A stretch of DNA of 64,000 nt from Pseudomonas sp. HOU2 (GCF_040729435.1 NZ_CP160398.1:682001-746000); one strand, 5' to 3'; shown: positions 18,967 to 28,880, numbered from the stretch's first letter. Numbers and translations are program-made. The notes: generated by a model from the letters alone, not told the origin.

Positions 18967-19917
18967 ATGATCCTGTTTCCCGACTTGCTTCAGTTGCCAC
19001 ACCAACTACGCCATCCCGAAGTGCGTGACCTGGCGTGGGTGATTCTCGCACCGCCGATGCTGGCCGCGACGCCGTGGCCGCAGCGCCATCCGCTGGCCGG
19101 TAGCGACTGGGTCAGCGATCCGGCGCGCCTGGAGCACTGGCTGCGACAACTCGATCGTGACAGTTATGGCTTGTTGCACTGGCTGGCGCAGGCGCGCACC
19201 CGGCGGCTGGGCCTGTATTACGAGCGGCTGTGGCAGTTTGCCGTCGAGCATGCGCCGGGCATCGAGCTGATTGCGGCCAACCTGCCGATCCGCCGCGAAG
19301 GCCATACCCTCGGTGAACTGGACATGCTCCTGCGCGACCGCGATGGCGTGCATCACCTGGAACTGGCGATCAAGCTCTACCTCGGCCCGCAGGAAGGCGA
19401 TGGCCACGACCCGGCGCAGTGGCTGGGGCCGGGTTGTCATGATCGACTGGACCGCAAACTCGCGCATCTGGCCGAACATCAACTGCCGATCTCGGCCCGT
19501 CTGGAAAGCCGTGAGGCGCTGGCGAAGCTGGATATCGAGGTGTTCAGTGCGCAGTTGTGGCTGGGCGGTTACCTGCTGTATCCGTGGCCGGGCACGTCTG
19601 CATCACCGAGCGGCGCGCATCCGCAACATTTGCGCGGAAGTTGGCTGCACCAGAAGGACTGGCCGGCGTTTGTCGCTCAACGCCCGGCCGGACGCTGGCA
19701 ACCCCTGCCCCGCCATGCGTGGCTGGCGCCGGCGCATTACCCGGCAGATCAGGCCTGGAACGCTGAACACCTGCAGATGTGGCTGGATGACCTGGAACCG
19801 ATGGCCCCGGCGCAACTGCTGGTGCGCCTGACCGAGAATGCGCAGGGCGAATGGGAAGAGGCAGAGCGGTTGTTTCTGGTGGCGGATCTTTGGCCGAATG
19901 TGCCGGGCCAGGCCTGA
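18967..19917 (+). CDS. DUF1853 family protein
   Basis: 316 cytosolic residues. The conserved core is GELDMLLRD followed by [12 protein letters not shown], a D...E-x3-K arrangement reminiscent of PD-(D/E)XK nuclease folds; whether it cuts nucleic acid is not known. Transcribed away from nadK, an adjacency I recall from P. aeruginosa. Followed by a REPIN. Confidence 0.85.
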   Translation: MILFPDLLQLPHQLRHPEVRDLAWVILAPPMLAATPWPQRHPLAGSDWVSDPARLEHWLRQLDRDSYGLLHWLAQARTRRLGLYYERLWQFAVEHAPGIELIAANLPIRREGHTLGELDMLLRDRDGVHHLELAIKLYLGPQEGDGHDPAQWLGPGCHDRLDRKLAHLAEHQLPISARLESREALAKLDIEVFSAQLWLGGYLLYPWPGTSASPSGAHPQHLRGSWLHQKDWPAFVAQRPAGRWQPLPRHAWLAPAHYPADQAWNAEHLQMWLDDLEPMAPAQLLVRLTENAQGEWEEAERLFLVADLWPNVPGQA

Positions 19918-19941
19918 GATTTTGTGGTGTTTGCACCGGAC

Positions 19942-20037
19942 CCATCGCTGGCAAGCCAGCTCCCACAGGGATCTTCGGTGTGCTCGCTACCTGAGCCACA
20001 CCACAAAACCTGTGGGAGCTGGCTTGCCAGCGATAAG
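19942..20037. repeat. REP doublet, GTGGGAGCTGGCTTGCCAGCGAT family
   Basis: Inverted arms at 19942-19966 and 20011-20034, separated by 44 bases unlike the other spacers of the family. Between convergent genes. Confidence 0.88.
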
Positions 20038-20048
20038 GCCGACTTGGT

Positions 20049-21332
20049 CTAAAGGGATAACCGCAAAGCCAACGCCGCCAAGGTAACCAACAACACCGGC
20101 ACCGTCAGCACAATCCCGACCTTGAAGTAATACCCCCAACCAATCCGGATATCCTTGCGCGCCAGCACATGCAACCAGAGCAAGGTCGCCAGACTGCCGA
20201 TCGGGGTGATTTTCGGCCCGAGGTCGCTGCCGATCACGTTGGCGTAGATCATCGCTTCCTTGACCACACCGCTGGCCTGGCTGGCATCGATCGACAACAA
20301 GCCGATCAACACTGTCGGCAAGTTGTTCATGATCGACGACAACAGCGCCGTCAGCACCCCGGTGCCCAGCGCCGCGCCCCACACGCCGTACCCGGCGAAC
20401 ACATCCAGCCAGCCAGCGAGATACCCGGTCAGCCCGGCATTGCGCAGGCCATACACCACCAGATACATGCCGAGGGAGAAAATCACGATCTGCCACGGTG
20501 CTTCTTTCAGTACCTTGCGCGTGGAAATCTTGTGGCCACGGGCGGCGATCCCCAGTAGCAGTGCCGCGCAGACCGCCGAGATCGCGCTGATCGGGATGCC
20601 CAGTTGTTCGAGGAAAAAGCAGCCGATCAGCAGGATCACCAACACTATCCAACCGGCATAGAACGTGGCTTTGTCGTGGATCGCCGTGTGCGGCTGTTCG
20701 AGCTGTTCGGGGTCGTAAGCCTTGGGAATGTCGCGGCGGAAGAACCACAGCAGCACGCCCAGCGTCGCGGCCACACTGACGAAGTTGACCGGCACCATCA
20801 CCGCCGCATAGCGGTTGAAGCCGATGTGAAAGAAGTCCGCCGAAACGATGTTGACCAGGTTCGACACCACCAGTGGCAGGCTCGCGGTATCGGCGATGAA
20901 ACCGGCACCCATGACGAACGCCAGGGTCGCCGCCGGGGAAAAACGCAGCGCCAGCAGCATCGAAATCACGATCGGCGTGAGGATCAGCGCCGCGCCGTCA
21001 TTGGCGAACAACGCCGACACCAACGCGCCGAGCAGCACCATGAAGGCAAACAGCTTGCGCCCACTGCCCCGCCCCCAGCGCGCCACATGCAGCGCGGCCC
21101 AGGCGAAGAAGCCCGCCTCGTCGAGCAACAGGCTGATGATGATCAGCGCAACGAAAGTGCCGGTGGCGTTCCAGATGATTTGCCACACCAGCGGAATGTC
21201 GCTCAGGTGCACCACGCCGAAGACCAGCGCCAGCACGGCGCCGAGCGTCGCGCTCCAGCCGACCCCGAGGCCTTTGGGTTGCCAGATGACAAGGGTGATG
21301 GTCAGCAGGAAGATCAGTGACGCAGCGAGCAT
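20049..21332 (-). CDS. arsB: ArsB-type arsenite/antimonite efflux permease
   Basis: 427 residues, about eleven or twelve membrane segments, ArsB/NhaD superfamily (ion transporter). Family-typical segments include [39 protein letters not shown], and [10 protein letters not shown] with [20 protein letters not shown]. It would extrude As(III) or Sb(III), driven by the membrane potential. No arsR or arsC is adjacent, so local arsenic regulation is not visible. I used ATG 21332; an in-frame TTG at 21338 would add two residues. The closest codirectional neighbour upstream is an FMN reductase, 185 bases away across a repeat. Confidence 0.88.
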   Translation of the reverse strand: MLAASLIFLLTITLVIWQPKGLGVGWSATLGAVLALVFGVVHLSDIPLVWQIIWNATGTFVALIIISLLLDEAGFFAWAALHVARWGRGSGRKLFAFMVLLGALVSALFANDGAALILTPIVISMLLALRFSPAATLAFVMGAGFIADTASLPLVVSNLVNIVSADFFHIGFNRYAAVMVPVNFVSVAATLGVLLWFFRRDIPKAYDPEQLEQPHTAIHDKATFYAGWIVLVILLIGCFFLEQLGIPISAISAVCAALLLGIAARGHKISTRKVLKEAPWQIVIFSLGMYLVVYGLRNAGLTGYLAGWLDVFAGYGVWGAALGTGVLTALLSSIMNNLPTVLIGLLSIDASQASGVVKEAMIYANVIGSDLGPKITPIGSLATLLWLHVLARKDIRIGWGYYFKVGIVLTVPVLLVTLAALALRLSL

Positions 21333-21379
21333 CCGCAACAGCCTTTTGCAATAGAGGATTTAAGGAAATGCGGCTTACC

Positions 21380-21499
21380 TGTGGCGAGGGGATTTATCCC
21401 CGATCGGCTGCACAGCAGCCGCAAAACCTGCGAATCCGGTATGACTGGAAATCGCGGGGGGGCGCTTCGCAACCCATCGGGGATAAATCCCCTCACCAC
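21380..21499. repeat. REP-like inverted pair, GGCGAGGGGATTTATCCCCGAT family
   Basis: Arms TGTGGCGAGGGGATTTATCCCCGAT and its inverse, with a GC-rich centre. The only copy of this family in the window, between arsB and the reductase gene. Confidence 0.85.
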
Positions 21500-21517
21500 A
21501 AAGGATTTCTGGTCAGG

Positions 21518-22075
21518 TTATTTTTTGTGTTGCTCTACGAATTGTCCGTAGGCATTGATGAAATTCTGCAGAAAAGGTTTCACCGACTCGCTCAACTTGC
21601 CCGCCTCGTCAAACGCCGAACCCGCACCACCCAGATACGCCTCCGGCTGCTGCATGCACGGCACGTTGAGAAACACGAAAGACTGACGCAGATGCTGGTT
21701 GGCGCCAAAACCGCCAATGGCTCCCGGTGACACGCTGATCACCGCGCCCGGTTTGCCGCTCCAGACGGCTTTGCCATACGGCCGTGAACCCACGTCAATC
21801 GCATTCTTCAGAGGCGCCGGCACCGAGCGGTTATATTCCGGGGTGACGAACAGCACCGCGTCGGAAGAACCGACTTCCTGGCGGAAAGTGCTGTAGGCTG
21901 CCGGCGGTGAATCGCCGTCGATGTCTTCGTTATAGAGTGGCAGGTCGCCAATCTCGACAATCTTCAGTTTGAGGTTCGCCGGTGCCAGCTCGGCCAGCGC
22001 CAGCGCGACTTTGCGGTTGATCGATGCTTTGCGCAGGCTGCCGACGACTACAGCGACGTTGTAGACATTGCTCAT
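21518..22075 (-). CDS. NAD(P)H-dependent FMN reductase, ChrR/YieF type
   Basis: 185-residue flavodoxin-like reductase. The FMN-binding phosphate loop is VVGSLRKASINRK, and the second FMN motif is PEYNRSVPAPLKNAIDVGSR. Relatives reduce quinones, chromate or azo dyes. Position upstream of arsB suggests a metal/oxidant-stress context, but the repeat between them argues against a tight operon. Not the longer ArsH form. Confidence 0.9.
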   Translation of the reverse strand: MSNVYNVAVVVGSLRKASINRKVALALAELAPANLKLKIVEIGDLPLYNEDIDGDSPPAAYSTFRQEVGSSDAVLFVTPEYNRSVPAPLKNAIDVGSRPYGKAVWSGKPGAVISVSPGAIGGFGANQHLRQSFVFLNVPCMQQPEAYLGGAGSAFDEAGKLSESVKPFLQNFINAYGQFVEQHKK

Positions 22076-22178
22076 GGAAGACTCTCGACTGTCCGTGGGA
22101 AGAGCCAGTAGTTATAGATGATTCGATGACCGTTTCACCAGCGAACAAGGGAAATTCCTTCGCGCTGATTATTTTTTT

Positions 22179-22198
22179 CCTGTAGGAAAACTTACAGG
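22179..22198. promoter_or_regulatory. Inverted repeat upstream of a small gene
   Basis: CCTGTA-N8-TACAGG, perfect six-base arms, about 60 bases before the ATG at 22259. It could be an operator or a stem in the leader; no regulator is assigned. Confidence 0.3.
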
Positions 22199-22258
22199 GC
22201 TTGATGACGGTCTACCAAGCCGCAAATCAAGCGTTTTATCTCCAGAGGTTCTAAGCAG

Positions 22259-22489
22259 ATGGCAGCAGTACTCGTCGGTCAGTTCCATGCAAGAGATGCG
22301 GAAGGCCGCGTTTATTCCGTGCATGAGTTCCAGGAATCCACCCCGTCGGCAGACGGTTCCACTGGCTCGGAGCCGATTTACAAACTGGCCATTGGCGATC
22401 GCGTCAACAAAGTCAGTGACACCGAGTTTCTTCTGGTTCAGTCAGGTATTACCCTGACCCGCGAGCCTGAGACGACCGTCGCTTCATAA
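22259..22489 (+). CDS. Small conserved hypothetical protein
   Basis: 76 residues, soluble, acidic: MAAVLVGQFHARDAEGR with repeated beta-strand character (VYSVHEFQE, YKLAIGDRV, EFLLVQSGITLTR). No signal peptide or membrane segment. AGAGG is ten bases before the ATG. The codon use is like its neighbours, so it is probably real; function unknown. Confidence 0.7.
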   Translation: MAAVLVGQFHARDAEGRVYSVHEFQESTPSADGSTGSEPIYKLAIGDRVNKVSDTEFLLVQSGITLTREPETTVAS

Positions 22490-22574
22490 CTGGCCGTTAT
22501 GAGCAGAAGTCATATGCGCAGACTTGGGGTAGGATTCAGGCACTGACCCCACCTGCTGAACATGGACTTCACGC

Positions 22575-23468
22575 ATGCGTTTACGTCATATCGAAGTGAT
22601 CCAGGCGCTCTTGCAGACCGGTCACCTGGGCACCGCCGCCGAATGGCTGCAGCTCCCGGTGACCGAGGTCGAAGAGCGTTTGCGCGAAGCCGAGAGCGAA
22701 TTGGGGTTCATGCTGTTCGCCAGCGTACGCGGCCGGCTGCAATCGACGCCTGAAGCGCGGGCGTTGCAGGTGGAAATTGCTCACGTCTATCAGGCGCTGG
22801 AGCCCGTGCAGCGTCTGGCCAGCAGCCTCAAGCAATACCTCGCCCCGCCCCTGCGCCTCATCGGTACCCCGCCGCTGGTGCAACAGTTGTTGCCGCAAAG
22901 TATCGCCCTGCTACGCCGACGGTTACCCGACGCTCCCTGCCGTTTGCTCAGCGCTCCGACTTGCGACATCGTCCGTAGCCTGCTGCTGCGCGAAAGCGAT
23001 CTGGGCCTGAGCCTGCACGCTCCGGAACATCCCGACATCCATGCGCAACCGCTGGCTCACGGCAAGCTGCAACTGCTCGCGCCCCACGGCTGGCTGCAAC
23101 CGAAGCAGAAATACATTTCCCTGCAGGATCTCGCTGGCCAGGCAATGGTCGGCCTCGAAGGCCACGACCCATTGAGCCCGGCGCTGGAGAACAAACTCCA
23201 GGCCCTGCGCCCGGCGCCGAGCATCCAGACCCGCGTACAAACCCATCAAATGATGCGCAGCATGGTCGAGGCCGGTGAAGGGCTGGCCATCGTTGACCCC
23301 TTCACCGCCCTCGGCGCACGGGCGGGCGGACTGGACGTCTGCCCATTGTCACCGGCGGTGCCCATCAGCCTGTATGCCCTCACCTACCGGCACAGCGCCA
23401 CGCCGGCAGCGATTCAGACGCTGCTGGCGATCGTCACGGAACAAGCCGAGGCGATGCTGGCGAGCTGA
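22575..23468 (+). CDS. LysR-family transcriptional regulator
   Basis: 297 residues: N-terminal winged helix (RLRHIEVIQALLQTGHLGTAAEWLQLPVTEVEERL) and a LysR substrate-binding domain (from about residue 90, LRLIGTPPLVQQLLP). The HTH is slightly atypical: LPVTEVEERLREAESELG replaces the usual SQPAVSxxIxxLE. Target and ligand unknown; no divergent partner gene, since its upstream neighbour is codirectional. Its last 35 bases overlap the convergent GNAT gene. Confidence 0.9.
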   Translation: MRLRHIEVIQALLQTGHLGTAAEWLQLPVTEVEERLREAESELGFMLFASVRGRLQSTPEARALQVEIAHVYQALEPVQRLASSLKQYLAPPLRLIGTPPLVQQLLPQSIALLRRRLPDAPCRLLSAPTCDIVRSLLLRESDLGLSLHAPEHPDIHAQPLAHGKLQLLAPHGWLQPKQKYISLQDLAGQAMVGLEGHDPLSPALENKLQALRPAPSIQTRVQTHQMMRSMVEAGEGLAIVDPFTALGARAGGLDVCPLSPAVPISLYALTYRHSATPAAIQTLLAIVTEQAEAMLAS

Positions 23469-24066
23469 GCGGGTTTTCCAGCGGGTTATCGAACAGCCGA
23501 TACCAGAACAGCGCGATTTCCGCGGTGTTCGGGTCAATCCCGCGATAGCGCAAATGGTCGATACCGCCAATCTCGTAACCACAACGCTCATACAAACGAC
23601 AGGCACCGAGGTTATTGTTCTGGGTTTCGAGCATGATCCCCGGCAGTTTCTTCTTGCGACTCCAGAACTGCGCGACATCCAGCAGCGCCTTGGCCACACC
23701 ATGCCGGCGCGCCGGTGCGTGCACCGCCAGTTCATCGATGTGGGCAAAGCCGTTCCAGTTGGTGCTGATCACCAGATGACCGACTGGCTCGTCGTCCAGG
23801 TACGCCATGAAAATCGCGCTGTCGGCGGCATTGCGATAGCTGCTGAACTCTTCGGGATCGATGCCGTAGCACTTGCGGTACGGCACAATCGGCGTCACCG
23901 CCCAGCGCTCGACCGGCTGGCCAATGACGGCTGCACCGTACGCGGCCACCTCGAAACTGAAATCGCTGCCCCAGATATACGCTGCGAAACCGTCGTCGGC
24001 GACACGCACCGACAACCCTGGGTATTTCGGATTCATGACCGGTTGCATACTCGGGAAAGTCCTCAT
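23434..24066 (-). CDS. GNAT N-acetyltransferase coupled to ldcA
   Basis: 210 residues with an N-terminal extension of about 80 residues before the GNAT core. Acetyl-CoA loop: ARRHGVAKALLD after IDELAVHAPA; the C-terminal part has NNLGACRLYERCGYEIGG. It resembles antibiotic (streptothricin-type) and small-molecule acetyltransferases. The ATG at 24066 overlaps the ldcA stop (ATGA), so the pair is translationally coupled; acetylation of a decarboxylation product such as cadaverine is an attractive but unproven role. Confidence 0.85.
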   Translation of the reverse strand: MRTFPSMQPVMNPKYPGLSVRVADDGFAAYIWGSDFSFEVAAYGAAVIGQPVERWAVTPIVPYRKCYGIDPEEFSSYRNAADSAIFMAYLDDEPVGHLVISTNWNGFAHIDELAVHAPARRHGVAKALLDVAQFWSRKKKLPGIMLETQNNNLGACRLYERCGYEIGGIDHLRYRGIDPNTAEIALFWYRLFDNPLENPLSSPASPRLVP

Positions 24067-26318
24067 TCCTTGACGCAATCGACGGTGTACTGCCGCCCAT
24101 TGCCCTCGTCTTCATGTTGCAGTCCATGCACATCAGCAACAAAACCGGGAAAGCTGCTATCGAACGTGCGGGCAAACTTCAGGTAATCGATGATCGATCG
24201 GGTCGCCTCGGTGAAGCGCTCCCCCGGCATGATCAACGGAATCCCCGGTGGATACGGCACCAGCATCACCGCCGCGATCCGCCCTTCCAGCTCATCGATC
24301 GGCACCGCCTCGACTTCGCCACGCACCAGATGATCATAGGCATGGGCCGGCTTCATGGCGATTTCCGGCAGCACCGTGTACATGCGTTTCAGATGTTTGG
24401 CGGTGGCATTGCTGCGGTAACAAGCGTGCAGTTGATCGCACAAATCGCGCAGGCCCATGCCGCGATAGCGCGCGGTGTCTTGCTGCGCCACGCACGGCAG
24501 GCAGGTCGCGAGACTGACGTTGGCGTCGTAACTGCGCTTGAACTCCAGCAACTCGGTGAGCAGCGTGCTCCACTTGCCTTTGGTGATGCCCATCGAGAAC
24601 AGCACCAGAAACGAATACAAGCCGGTCTTCTCCACTACCAGTCCGCGCTCCCAGAGGAACTTGCTGACCACCGCCGCCGGGATGCCCTTCTCGCTCAGCG
24701 CGCCACCGGCATTCAACCCGGGCATGACCAGGGTCACTTTGATCGGGTCGAGCAGCACATAGTCGTCACTGACTTCGCCGAAGCCGTGCCAGTCGGCGTC
24801 CGGCTGCAGCAGCCAGTCTTCGGTCTGCACCCGGTCGATGCCTTCGACGCCGGGCGGGTGCCAGATCGAGAACCACCAGTCATCCGCCGCAATGTGCTCG
24901 CGCAGATTGGCCAGCGCCCGGCGAAAACTCAGCGCCTCATCGAAGGTTTCCTGCAACAGCGAACGCCCGGCCGGGCCTTCCATCATCGCCGAAGCCACAT
25001 CCAGCGAAGCGATGATGCTGTACTGCGGCGAGGTCGAAATGTGCATCATGAACGCTTCGTTGAAACGGTCACGGTCCAGTTGGCGCGCGCCGCCGTCCTG
25101 CACATGAATCATCGAGGCCTGGCTGAATGCGGCGAGCAGCTTATGGGTGGAATGGGTGGTGAACACCAGCGGGCTGTCTTCTGTGCGCGAGGTGGCCATG
25201 CCGTAGCGCCCGGCGAAGAACTCGTGAAACGCCGCGTAGGCGTACCACGCCTCGTCGAAATGCAGCACTTCGACGCTGTTGCCCAGGCTCTGTTTGATCA
25301 GCTCGGCGTTGTAGCACAAGCCGTCGTAAGTCGAATTGGTCACTACCGCCAGTTTGACTTTCGGCGCACGGCCCTTGGTCAGCGGGCTGGCGTCGATCTT
25401 CGCCTGGATCGATTCGCGACTGAATTCGCTCAGCGGAATCGGACCGATGATCCCCAGCTCATTGCGCTCCGGGCACAGGTAAAGCGGGATCGCGCCGGTC
25501 ATGATGATCGCGTGCAACACCGACTTGTGGCAGTTGCGATCCACCAGCACCAGATCATCACGGCCGACCATCGAGTGCCAGACGATCTTGTTGGCAGTCG
25601 AGGTGCCATTGATCACGAAAAAGGTGTGATCGGCACCAAAATTGCGCGCGGCGCGTTCTTCGGCTTCGGCCAGCGGCCCAGTGTGATCGAGCAGCGAACC
25701 GAGTTCCGGCACCGATACCGACAAATCCGACCGCAGGGTGTTTTCCCCGAAAAACTGGTGAAATGCCTGCCCCACCGGACTCTTGTGATAAGCCACGCCC
25801 CCGCCATGCCCGGGTGTGTGCCAGGAATAGTTGGAGTCGGCGGTGTGCTGCACCAGCGCCTTGAAAAACGGCGGCAGCAAACCATCCAGATATTTGCGCG
25901 CCGCCCGGGCTACCTGTCGCGCCAGAAACGGCACGGTGTCTTCGAACAGATAGAGAATGCCGCGCAGTTGATTGAGTTCGGCCATGGCATCAGCCGGGGC
26001 GTTTTCCAGGGTGACCTGTTCGCCCAGGGCGAAGATCGGCAGATCCGGCGCGCGCACCCGCGCCAGGCCGATCAGTTCGGCCATGTTTTGCAGCAGATGC
26101 GAGTTGGTGCTGGCGTCTTCGGCAGCGATCAGCATGCACGCCAGACCATGATGGGTGGAGGCCACCAACCGCCCTTCGGTGTAGTCGATGGCCGAAACGA
26201 TATTGAAACCTTCCTGCTCCAACTCCCGGGCGATGCCACGGATACGGTCACCGGCGACCGTGTCGGCCTTGATGTCGCGATGGACGATCAACACCGGAAA
26301 CTTCAAATCTTTGTACAT
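24063..26318 (-). CDS. ldcA: Lysine decarboxylase, fold-type I PLP enzyme
   Basis: 751 residues, the same length as P. aeruginosa LdcA and near-identical to it from memory across most of the protein. N-terminal wing domain (MYKDLKFPVLIVHRDIKADT), then the PLP core with SWHTPGHGGGVAYHKSPVG, the cofactor contact LHFDEAWYAYAAFHEF and the Schiff-base lysine in THSTHKLLAAFSQASM. Makes cadaverine and CO2 from lysine; in P. aeruginosa it is arginine-responsive. The start at 26318 fits the family; the frame stays open slightly upstream. Lacks a nearby antiporter gene, so it is not arranged as a cadBA acid-resistance unit. Confidence 0.94.
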   Translation of the reverse strand: MYKDLKFPVLIVHRDIKADTVAGDRIRGIARELEQEGFNIVSAIDYTEGRLVASTHHGLACMLIAAEDASTNSHLLQNMAELIGLARVRAPDLPIFALGEQVTLENAPADAMAELNQLRGILYLFEDTVPFLARQVARAARKYLDGLLPPFFKALVQHTADSNYSWHTPGHGGGVAYHKSPVGQAFHQFFGENTLRSDLSVSVPELGSLLDHTGPLAEAEERAARNFGADHTFFVINGTSTANKIVWHSMVGRDDLVLVDRNCHKSVLHAIIMTGAIPLYLCPERNELGIIGPIPLSEFSRESIQAKIDASPLTKGRAPKVKLAVVTNSTYDGLCYNAELIKQSLGNSVEVLHFDEAWYAYAAFHEFFAGRYGMATSRTEDSPLVFTTHSTHKLLAAFSQASMIHVQDGGARQLDRDRFNEAFMMHISTSPQYSIIASLDVASAMMEGPAGRSLLQETFDEALSFRRALANLREHIAADDWWFSIWHPPGVEGIDRVQTEDWLLQPDADWHGFGEVSDDYVLLDPIKVTLVMPGLNAGGALSEKGIPAAVVSKFLWERGLVVEKTGLYSFLVLFSMGITKGKWSTLLTELLEFKRSYDANVSLATCLPCVAQQDTARYRGMGLRDLCDQLHACYRSNATAKHLKRMYTVLPEIAMKPAHAYDHLVRGEVEAVPIDELEGRIAAVMLVPYPPGIPLIMPGERFTEATRSIIDYLKFARTFDSSFPGFVADVHGLQHEDEGNGRQYTVDCVKE

Positions 26319-26430
26319 GGGGCTCAGTGTCCTGAGGCGGCGGATCAAGTCAGCCAATGCACTCAGGGTAGAGGGTTGCAGCGAAAGTGGCGAGGGTGGC
26401 CACTTGGCTTCATTCAGCCTGACTCGGCTT

Positions 26431-26553
26431 TTGTGGCGAGGGAGCTTGCTCCCGCTGGGGCGCGAAGCGGCCCCGGTATTCGTTCAGCATCAATGTGCAT
26501 TCAGGTTTTATGACTGCTTCGCAGCCAAGCGGGAGCAAGCTCCCTCGCCACAA
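26431..26553. repeat. REP-like inverted pair, GGCGAGGGAGCTTGCTCCCGCT family
   Basis: Arms TTGTGGCGAGGGAGCTTGCTCCCGCT (26431) and its inverse ending 26553, each carrying the internal GAGCTTGCTC palindrome. Unique to this spot in the window, between dnaQ and ldcA. Confidence 0.88.
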
Positions 26554-26560
26554 AATGTGT

Positions 26561-27319
26561 TCAGGCCTGAGCATCAGCCTCGGCAATCTGCGTCCACAAC
26601 GCCGGCCCACCCGCCGACTTGGCAATGATCTCCAGCCGCGCCATATGCGCCGCCAGTTCCTCTTCCGTCGCCCGGATGATCCGCGCAGGCTGACGACTCG
26701 CCGGCAGACGACGGATTTCGGTAGCGGAGTTGTCCGCGCCCTCGCCCGTGCCATTGCCGTCGGAAGCGTTGCCGGCCAGCGACAGGCTGGTCTGGCCACC
26801 GGTCATGGTCAGGTAGACGTCGGCGAGAATCTCCGAGTCGAGCAAGGCGCCGTGCAGTTCACGGCCGGAGTTGTCGACACCGTAACGTTTGCACAACGCG
26901 TCGAGGCTGTTGCGCTGCCCCGGGTGACGTTCCCGGGCCATCATCAGGGTGTCGAGGATGGTGCAATGCTGGGTGATGTCCGCACGATCGTGCTGGCCCA
27001 TCAAGGCGAATTCGTTGTTGATGAAACCAACGTCGAACGCCGCGTTATGGATGATCAGCTGCGCGCCGTTGATGAACTCGAAGAACTCGTCGGCGACTTC
27101 GGCGAAACGCGGTTTGCCGACAAGGAATTCGTTGGTGATGCCGTGAACGCCGATCGCGCCCTCGTCACTTTCGCGATCCGGTTGCAGGTAGACGTGAAAG
27201 TGCCGGCCCGTCAGGCGCCGACCGATCAGTTCGACACAGCCGATTTCAATGATCCGGTGACCATCGGTCACCGGCATGCCGGTGGTTTCGGTATCGAGTA
27301 CAACGGATCTGGTGGCCAT
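26561..27319 (-). CDS. dnaQ: DNA polymerase III epsilon subunit, 3'-5' proofreading exonuclease
   Basis: 252 residues. DEDD exonuclease motifs: ExoI VLDTETTGMPV, ExoII in LIIHNAAFDVGF, ExoIII with H and D in ALLDSEILADVY. The C-terminal ~70 residues form the linker that binds the polymerase alpha subunit. Proofreads replication. Downstream of rnhA in the same direction but separated from it by a REP pair, unlike the divergent dnaQ/rnhA of enterobacteria. Confidence 0.97.
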   Translation of the reverse strand: MATRSVVLDTETTGMPVTDGHRIIEIGCVELIGRRLTGRHFHVYLQPDRESDEGAIGVHGITNEFLVGKPRFAEVADEFFEFINGAQLIIHNAAFDVGFINNEFALMGQHDRADITQHCTILDTLMMARERHPGQRNSLDALCKRYGVDNSGRELHGALLDSEILADVYLTMTGGQTSLSLAGNASDGNGTGEGADNSATEIRRLPASRQPARIIRATEEELAAHMARLEIIAKSAGGPALWTQIAEADAQA

Positions 27320-27404
27320 CAGTGTTCAATTCTCAACGGGGTCAATCGTGCAAAAGCGGCGATGTTAACACGCTCGGTGGGGGTGTTTCAGTCAGACCGT
27401 GTCG

Positions 27405-27478
27405 CCCCATTCGCGAGCAGGCTCGCTCCCACAGGGAAGCGCATTCCGATGTGGGAGCGAGCCTGCTCGCGAATGGGC
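27405..27478. repeat. REP doublet, GTGGGAGCGAGCCTGCTCGCGAAT family
   Basis: Inverted arms CCCATTCGCGAGCAGGCTCGCTCCCAC and its inverse, with an ~18-base spacer. Same family as 47034-47123. Confidence 0.9.
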
Positions 27479-27502
27479 CGTACCACAGTGCAGCGCCGTT
27501 AA

Positions 27503-27964
27503 TCAGCTCTGCTTGTACCCGCGAACCTCATCCACCCCACGGTTGGCCAACTGGTCCGCCCGTTCGTTACCGTGATGACCAATGTGCCCGCGCACCCACT
27601 TCCAGGTGACCTTGTGCCGGTTGACCTGCTCGTCCAGCTCTTTCCACAGGTCAGCGTTTTTCACCGGCTCTTTCGCCGCCGTTTTCCAGCCGCGCTTTTT
27701 CCAGTTGGCCATCCACTCGTTGATGCCTTTCATCACGTATTGCGAGTCGGTCACCAGCAGCACTTCACAGGGCCGCTTCAAGGCTTCGAGGCCACGGATG
27801 GCGCCGAGCAGTTCCATGCGGTTGTTGGTGGTGTTGGCTTCGCCGCCCCACAGTTCCTTTTCGACGCCCTTGCACACCAGCAAGGCGCCCCAGCCGCCCG
27901 GGCCGGGGTTGCCCTTGCAGGCGCCGTCGGTGAACAGTTCTACGCTATCGACGCTTTCGCTCAT
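27503..27964 (-). CDS. rnhA: Ribonuclease HI
   Basis: 153 residues, cleaves RNA in RNA-DNA hybrids. The four metal-binding acidic residues are present: [16 protein letters not shown] (Asp), NNRMELLG (Glu), [12 protein letters not shown] (Asp) and GNERADQLA (Asp), plus the flexible-loop histidine ([11 protein letters not shown]). Normal length. Codirectional with the methyltransferase gene 91 bases upstream. Confidence 0.97.
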   Translation of the reverse strand: MSESVDSVELFTDGACKGNPGPGGWGALLVCKGVEKELWGGEANTTNNRMELLGAIRGLEALKRPCEVLLVTDSQYVMKGINEWMANWKKRGWKTAAKEPVKNADLWKELDEQVNRHKVTWKWVRGHIGHHGNERADQLANRGVDEVRGYKQS

Positions 27965-28055
27965 GCCACTCTATCCAGAAAAATGCCTGGCCCCGTCAAT
28001 CGCGGATCGACGATGGCCGCGGCCGGAGCAGGTCCGGCCACTATAAAAAGAAGGT

Positions 28056-28814
28056 TTACGGTTCGATACGGCGGCGGTTGACCTTGGCCATCGGCAGCGG
28101 AATCAGCTTGCCCATCGGCTCGCGACGCTCCTGACGCACCGGACGCAGGCCAACCACGATCTTGCGCGCGACCAATAAATAGAAGCCACCGCCCGACAGT
28201 TGCCAGTCGCCGGCCTTGCGTTCCCAGCCGGCCAGTCGGGCCTGCCACTTGGGCGACGCGAGCGGCGGACGATAGCACCCGAAGCGGCGTTTCTCCAGCG
28301 CAAAGCCCAGCAGGTTGAGCCAGTCGGCGACCCGCGACGGCGAGATGCAGCGCGCCTGACGCAAGGCGTCGTGGGCAAAGACGTGACGCAAACCCCAGGT
28401 GCTCCAGGGGTTGATGCCGATGATCAGCAGATGCCCACCGGGGCGTACGCTGCTCGCCGCTTCACGCAGCAGACCGTGGGGCGACAGGCAGAAATCCAGA
28501 CCATGCTGCAACACCACCACGTCGGCGGCATGCTCGCTTAACGGCCAGGCTTGTTCCTCACAGACGATCTCTACCCCCGGCAATGGCGCGCCGAGCCGCA
28601 CGTTGCGCTGCACCTGCGGCGCTGACGGCGGGGTCTGGGCCGACGGCCCGTAATGCACCAGATAGCCGCCGAAGAACCGCCCCAACTCGTCTTCGAGCAT
28701 GCGCCGTTCTTCATCCAGCAGAAATTGCCCGAGCGGGCCGGCCAGCCACTCACGGGCCGCGCCGATCAACGCCAGCCAGTCGGGATCGGCCTGAGCGAAC
28801 GCTTTATCGGTCAT
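28056..28814 (-). CDS. Class I SAM-dependent methyltransferase-like protein
   Basis: 252 residues. Weak but recognisable methyltransferase core: VVVLQHGLDFCLSPHGLLREAASSVRPGGHLLIIGIN, but the usual first SAM-binding glycine loop is degenerate. The start at ATG 28814 has GGAG six bases upstream; a TTG four codons earlier is less likely. Conserved next to gloB and rnhA as I recall. Substrate unknown. Confidence 0.82.
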   Translation of the reverse strand: MTDKAFAQADPDWLALIGAAREWLAGPLGQFLLDEERRMLEDELGRFFGGYLVHYGPSAQTPPSAPQVQRNVRLGAPLPGVEIVCEEQAWPLSEHAADVVVLQHGLDFCLSPHGLLREAASSVRPGGHLLIIGINPWSTWGLRHVFAHDALRQARCISPSRVADWLNLLGFALEKRRFGCYRPPLASPKWQARLAGWERKAGDWQLSGGGFYLLVARKIVVGLRPVRQERREPMGKLIPLPMAKVNRRRIEP

Positions 28815-28880
28815 GTCATTCTCCAACGCCGCTAGAAGCTCTAAGATGCGCCAATGTTTTCCGCTTGGCGAATTCCGACG

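Noticed and set aside
24114..26513. 799-codon open frame antisense to ldcA
   Set aside because: Shadow of ldcA; no domain, and ldcA has all PLP motifs.
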